Below the pieces are notes generated by a model. That model did not search any database and had not been told where the DNA came from. It was given only the letters and a program-made list of their open reading frames with translations. From the NCBI GenBank assembly GCA_002455915.1, contig DKLU01000180.1, positions 1 through 10,783 on the forward strand: DNA of 10,783 bases. The letters are read 5' to 3'. This document shows, in pieces, positions 8,030 through 10,783 of this stretch; position 1 is the stretch's first letter, and every line of letters starts with the position of its first letter. The position numbers were made by a program, and so were the translations under genes. This DNA is from Chryseobacterium sp. UBA6632. Lineage in GTDB: Bacteria > Bacteroidota > Bacteroidia > Flavobacteriales > Weeksellaceae.

Positions 8030-8266
8030 ATGCAGAGAATAGAAATAAAAGCAGATCAGTTTTTTGAATTATTAAAATTAAAAGATACCTCGATGTGGGA
8101 GATTTTTGCCCAAATGATGGACGGAAATGAAAAGGAGATCATCTTTTTAGACAACGAAGACAAAATACTTTTCAATTATATTTTGCCTTCTACACCGGAA
8201 AAGCTTGAAGAAGACCGTGTAGAATTTTCAAAACAATTCTCTGATAAACTGACGAATTTAAATTAA
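8030..8266 (+). CDS. Hypothetical small protein, 78 residues
   Basis: I do not recognise this protein. It begins MQRIEIKADQFFELLKLKD and has no signal peptide, membrane segment or cysteine, so it is probably cytosolic. It is acidic and looks like an alpha/beta fold: a short strand (RIEIKA), a helix (about 9-29, FFELL to FAQMM), then a possible beta-hairpin KEIIFLDNEDKILFNYIL (35-52) and a charged C-terminal helix (56-75). The ATG lies 2 nt after the stop of the upstream DUF5686 gene and the stop is 11 nt before the M28 peptidase start. It is almost certainly in their mRNA and possibly translationally coupled. That position, uninterrupted reading and sensible composition support a real gene. 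Whether it serves the envelope proteins or is just a passenger cannot be told. Confidence 0.75.
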   Translation: MQRIEIKADQFFELLKLKDTSMWEIFAQMMDGNEKEIIFLDNEDKILFNYILPSTPEKLEEDRVEFSKQFSDKLTNLN

Positions 8267-8277
8267 ATGAAGAGGCT

Positions 8278-9747
8278 ATGAACAGAAACTATTTATTATC
8301 AATACTGAGTGTACTGATTTTCAGTGTCGGCAACGCACAAAACTACAAAAAACCATTGGTTTCGGCGATCAAAGAGACAGATCTTAGAAAAGATATGTAC
8401 GAAATGGCTGCCGACCAGTTTTGGGGACGTGAAGCAGGAACTTTATACGAACTAAAGGTATCGATGTGGTTGGCCGACAAAGCGAAAGAAGCAGGAATGA
8501 AACCCGCGGGGGACAACGGAACTTTCTTCCAGTTTTTTGATATGTACAGACATCAGGTGGTGCCGCAAAGTACATTGAAGTTAGGAGATAATCAGTTGAA
8601 ATTATGGAAAGACTTTTTGGTGGCAGAACCTGTAAATGCGAATATCGATACAGAAATTGTATACGCAGGAAATGCTGAACCGGATGATCTTTCAAAACTA
8701 AACATCAAAGGAAAAATACTTGCGATAAACGCTTCCGATAAAAATATCGAAAAAGATATGACGCTTTTCGTAAGAAGATATCCGGGGTTTGTAAGAACGA
8801 AATATTACAACAAAGCTTTCGAATTGGGAGCTAAAGGTATTATTTTCATTACAGACGATACTTCCGATAAAAGCTGGGTTGAAGTACTTCCGCAAATGAC
8901 AAGAGGAGCTTACGGCGGAGAAGGTTTAAGAGAAAAAGTAACGAATAATATTCCGGTTTTATGGATTAAGAGAGAAAATGCAAACTGGGTAAAGAATAAT
9001 CCTAAAGTTTCATTAAATCTTATCACGGAAACTTATAAATATCCGTCAGTAAACGTAATCGGGAAAATTGACGGTACAGATCCAAAACTGAAAAACGAAT
9101 ATGTGCTGCTAAGCGGTCACCAGGATCACGATGGTATCAGACATCCTGTGAAAAACGATACTATCTACAATGGAGCAGACGATAACGCAAGTACTTGTGT
9201 AGCGATGTTGGCAATGGCGAGGGCGTATAAAAAACAACCGGGAAAACGTAGTGTTCTGTTTGTGTTTCACGGTGCTGAAGAAAGAGGTCTTTTGGGCTCG
9301 AGATGGCATGCAGCACATCCTGTAGTTCCGAAGGAAAGTATTGTTGCTGTTCTGAATGGCGATATGATCGGAAGAAATGATAACAATGAAGCCGCTTTAT
9401 TAGGAGGAAATGCTCCGCATAAAAACTCTGAGGAGTTGGTGAAAATGGCAGAAGATGCGAACGACGAAAGCACGAAATTCACCTATCTGAAAGACTGGGA
9501 TTCGCCGAAACACGCAGAATATTTCTATTTCCGAAGCGACCACCTTCCGTATGCAAAAGCAGGAATTCCTGCGGTATTTTTCACGAGCGTTTTGCACGAC
9601 CAGTATCACACGCCGCAAGACGAGTCTGAAAACATCAATTGTAAAAAGCTTTACAAAATGACGGAATGGATGTACCGTACGTCATGGAAAGTGGCCAACG
9701 AAACAGAACGCCCGAAAGTGATCTCTAATTTTACGCTGGAAAGGTAA
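8278..9747 (+). CDS. Secreted M28-family zinc aminopeptidase with PA-domain insertion
   Basis: This is a predicted exported metallopeptidase that removes N-terminal residues from peptides using two zinc ions. The 489-residue protein starts with a signal peptide (MNRNYLLSILSVLIFSVGNA, cut before Q21). Residues about 120-245 look like a protease-associated (PA) domain, including AFELGAKGIIFITD (180-193). The catalytic part has the full M28 set: H281 in GHQDHDG, the aspartate of GADDNAS (299-305), E334-E335 in HGAEERGLLGS, D362 in NGDMIG and H444 in YHTPQD. Nothing is missing, so it should be active. There is no type IX secretion C-terminal domain, so a periplasmic or envelope location is more likely than secretion by that route. 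The ATG is 11 nt after the small gene, with a purine run GAAGAGG at 8269-8275 unusually close to the start. It is the last gene of the cluster, followed by a terminator. The natural substrate is unknown. Confidence 0.92.
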   Translation: MNRNYLLSILSVLIFSVGNAQNYKKPLVSAIKETDLRKDMYEMAADQFWGREAGTLYELKVSMWLADKAKEAGMKPAGDNGTFFQFFDMYRHQVVPQSTLKLGDNQLKLWKDFLVAEPVNANIDTEIVYAGNAEPDDLSKLNIKGKILAINASDKNIEKDMTLFVRRYPGFVRTKYYNKAFELGAKGIIFITDDTSDKSWVEVLPQMTRGAYGGEGLREKVTNNIPVLWIKRENANWVKNNPKVSLNLITETYKYPSVNVIGKIDGTDPKLKNEYVLLSGHQDHDGIRHPVKNDTIYNGADDNASTCVAMLAMARAYKKQPGKRSVLFVFHGAEERGLLGSRWHAAHPVVPKESIVAVLNGDMIGRNDNNEAALLGGNAPHKNSEELVKMAEDANDESTKFTYLKDWDSPKHAEYFYFRSDHLPYAKAGIPAVFFTSVLHDQYHTPQDESENINCKKLYKMTEWMYRTSWKVANETERPKVISNFTLER

Positions 9748-9804
9748 TTTGAGTTGGATTTTTGAGTTGGAGAATTTGAGAGTCGGAGGGTTTTAGGGTT
9801 TGAG
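9748..9804. repeat. Short degenerate tandem repeat TTTGAGTTGGA
   Basis: TTTGAGTTGGA occurs exactly at 9748-9758, directly after the M28 stop codon, and again at 9761-9771, a 13-nt period. A third, altered copy TTTGAGAGTCGGA lies at 9775-9787, and GGTTTTAGGGTTTGAG at 9789-9804 resembles further decay. It is non-coding, G/T-rich on the + strand, and of unknown role. Confidence 0.55.
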
Positions 9805-9833
9805 CTTGATAACTAAGCTTTCTATCATATAAT

Positions 9834-9887
9834 GCTTCGCTATATTTAATATAACTATTAGTTTGTTGAATGTAGCGAAGCTTTTTT
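9834..9887 (+). terminator. Long-stem intrinsic terminator after the M28 gene
   Basis: GCTTCGCTATATTTAA (9834-9849) pairs along all 16 positions with 9866-9881, using two G-U wobbles and otherwise Watson-Crick pairs. The loop is 16 nt, inside which AAC and GTT can pair again. TTTTTT follows at 9882-9887. It lies 86 bases after the M28 stop and would end the DUF5686, small-protein and M28 transcript. Its right arm shares the 10-mer GTAGCGAAGC with the palindromic element at 5558-5567. Confidence 0.9.
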
Positions 9888-10075
9888 ATGGTTGATGATT
9901 AAGGATTCTCATTAGTTGTAAACCACTGTTGAGTTTGAAACTGTCAAGGGTACATAGTTCTTCGATAGTTCGATAGACTCATTATAACATATAACATTGC
10001 TAGTATTAAATTTTTCTAAATTAAGAGTTAAAGATATTCCTAAAATCAACTATTCCTTACTCATAATTTTATCCG
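9888..10075. other. Non-coding gap before prfB
   Basis: No gene is visible between the terminator and the prfB promoter. Two small tandem duplications are present: TTCGATAG twice at 9961-9976 and TATAACA twice at 9983-9996. No riboswitch, tRNA or clear hairpin was recognised. Confidence 0.6.
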
Positions 10076-10083
10076 TATTTTTG
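10076..10083 (+). promoter_or_regulatory. -7 box for prfB
   Basis: TATTTTTG is an exact TAnnTTTG match ending 17 nt before the GTG at 10101. No convincing TTTG -33 element is seen at the expected distance (around 10050-10057). The expected transcript start near 10088-10091 leaves a leader of about 10-13 nt and makes the GTG the first plausible start codon. Confidence 0.6.
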
Positions 10084-10100
10084 CAGAAAATTACATATTC

Positions 10101-10783
10101 GTGATCAACAACGACCAGATAAAAGAAATTCAATCAAGAATTGAAGACCTATATAAATATCTTCAGATCGAAAAAAAGAAGATAGAAATTGCCAATGATG
10201 ATGAGAAAACGGCTGCACCTGAGTTTTGGGATAATCCTAAAACGGCAGAAGCATTTCTAAAGCAGCTTCGTTCTAAGAAAAAATGGGTGGAAGCCTACGA
10301 TGAAATCCATACTCAGTTTGAAGATTTACAAGTTTTGGTAGATTTTGCTAAAGAAGATTCTGATTCTGAAAAAGAACTGGATGAAACATTCCCTCAATTA
10401 GTCGAAAAAATCGAAGACCTTGAGTTTAAAAATATGCTTTCCAACGAAGGTGACGAACTTTCTGCGGTATTACAAATTACAGCTGGAGCAGGCGGTACAG
10501 AAAGTTGTGACTGGGCTTCTATGTTGATGAGAATGTACACCATGTGGGCTGAAAAGCAAGGGTATAAAATCCGTGAACTGAACTTCCAAGAAGGTGATGT
10601 TGCCGGAGTAAAAACCGTAACGCTTGAAATTGAAGGTGAATTTGCTTTCGGTTATTTAAGAGGTGAAAACGGGGTACACCGATTAGTGAGGATTTCTCCT
10701 TTCGATTCTAATGCGAAGCGTCACACGAGTTTCGTATCGGTATATGTTTATCCTTTGGTGGATGATACGATTGAAATTAATAT
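10101..10783 (+). CDS. prfB: Peptide chain release factor 2, 3' end beyond the window
   Basis: RF2 reads UGA and UAA stop codons on the ribosome and triggers release of the finished protein. The first 227 codons are present. The helical N-terminal domain includes APEFWDNP (39-46), and the core contains LQITAGAGGTESCDWASML (124-142). ENGVHRLVRISPFDS (189-203) carries the SPF tripeptide (199-201) that identifies RF2 rather than RF1, which has PxT. The catalytic GGQ loop would lie just past the right edge. The start is a GTG (MINNDQIKEI), supported by the -7 box at 10076-10083; the next in-frame Met is residue 112, which is too late. Reading is continuous: TAT CTT CAG at 10158-10166 sits where E. 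coli has the frameshift site TAT CTT TGA C, so no programmed frameshift is needed. Confidence 0.96.
   Translation, partial: MINNDQIKEIQSRIEDLYKYLQIEKKKIEIANDDEKTAAPEFWDNPKTAEAFLKQLRSKKKWVEAYDEIHTQFEDLQVLVDFAKEDSDSEKELDETFPQLVEKIEDLEFKNMLSNEGDELSAVLQITAGAGGTESCDWASMLMRMYTMWAEKQGYKIRELNFQEGDVAGVKTVTLEIEGEFAFGYLRGENGVHRLVRISPFDSNAKRHTSFVSVYVYPLVDDTIEIN

Noticed and set aside
8384..9618. Several minus-strand frames opposite the M28 gene
   Set aside because: All are shadows of a gene whose + strand frame carries a full set of catalytic residues.
9961..9996. Tandem TTCGATAG and TATAACA pairs as operator sites or a CRISPR fragment
   Set aside because: There are only two copies each with no spacers, and no adjacent regulator or cas gene.

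Overview
The window looks like the chromosome of a flavobacterium, most likely Chryseobacterium or a close Weeksellaceae relative. The DNA is AT-rich. Four genes carry an exact TAnnTTTG box, the -7 element of Bacteroidetes promoters, 15-39 nt before their start. Two genes belong to the Bacteroidetes outer-membrane family DUF5686. The genus is inferred from protein character and was not tested by a search. All supported genes lie on the + strand.

Layout. Bases 1-264 are non-coding: a perfect 20-bp GC-rich hairpin at the left edge, a purine-rich tract, then the alaS promoter. alaS (265-2868) is a complete alanyl-tRNA synthetase followed by an intrinsic terminator. Next is a DUF5686 outer-membrane protein with an N-terminal carboxypeptidase-regulatory-like domain (3029-5509). 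A 322-bp gap (5510-5831) holds an imperfect palindromic intergenic element. A second, shorter DUF5686 paralogue (5832-8027) follows with its own promoter and leads a tight three-gene cluster with an unrecognised 78-residue protein (8030-8266) and a secreted M28 zinc peptidase (8278-9747). A long-stem terminator closes the cluster. After about 350 bp of non-coding DNA, prfB (release factor 2) starts at 10101 with a GTG and runs off the right edge.

How the genes relate. alaS and prfB are translation housekeeping genes, each with its own promoter. Between them lies a cell-envelope block: two tandem paralogous outer-membrane barrel proteins, a small cytosolic-looking protein and an exported peptidase. 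The spacing (2 nt and 11 nt) suggests that the last three are co-transcribed; a functional link is inference only.

Nothing here looks like a new defence, mobile or regulatory system. The items most worth a second look are the tandem DUF5686 pair with unequal domain content, the coupled 78-residue protein, the palindromic repeats, and a prfB that reads straight through the site where many bacteria have a programmed frameshift.
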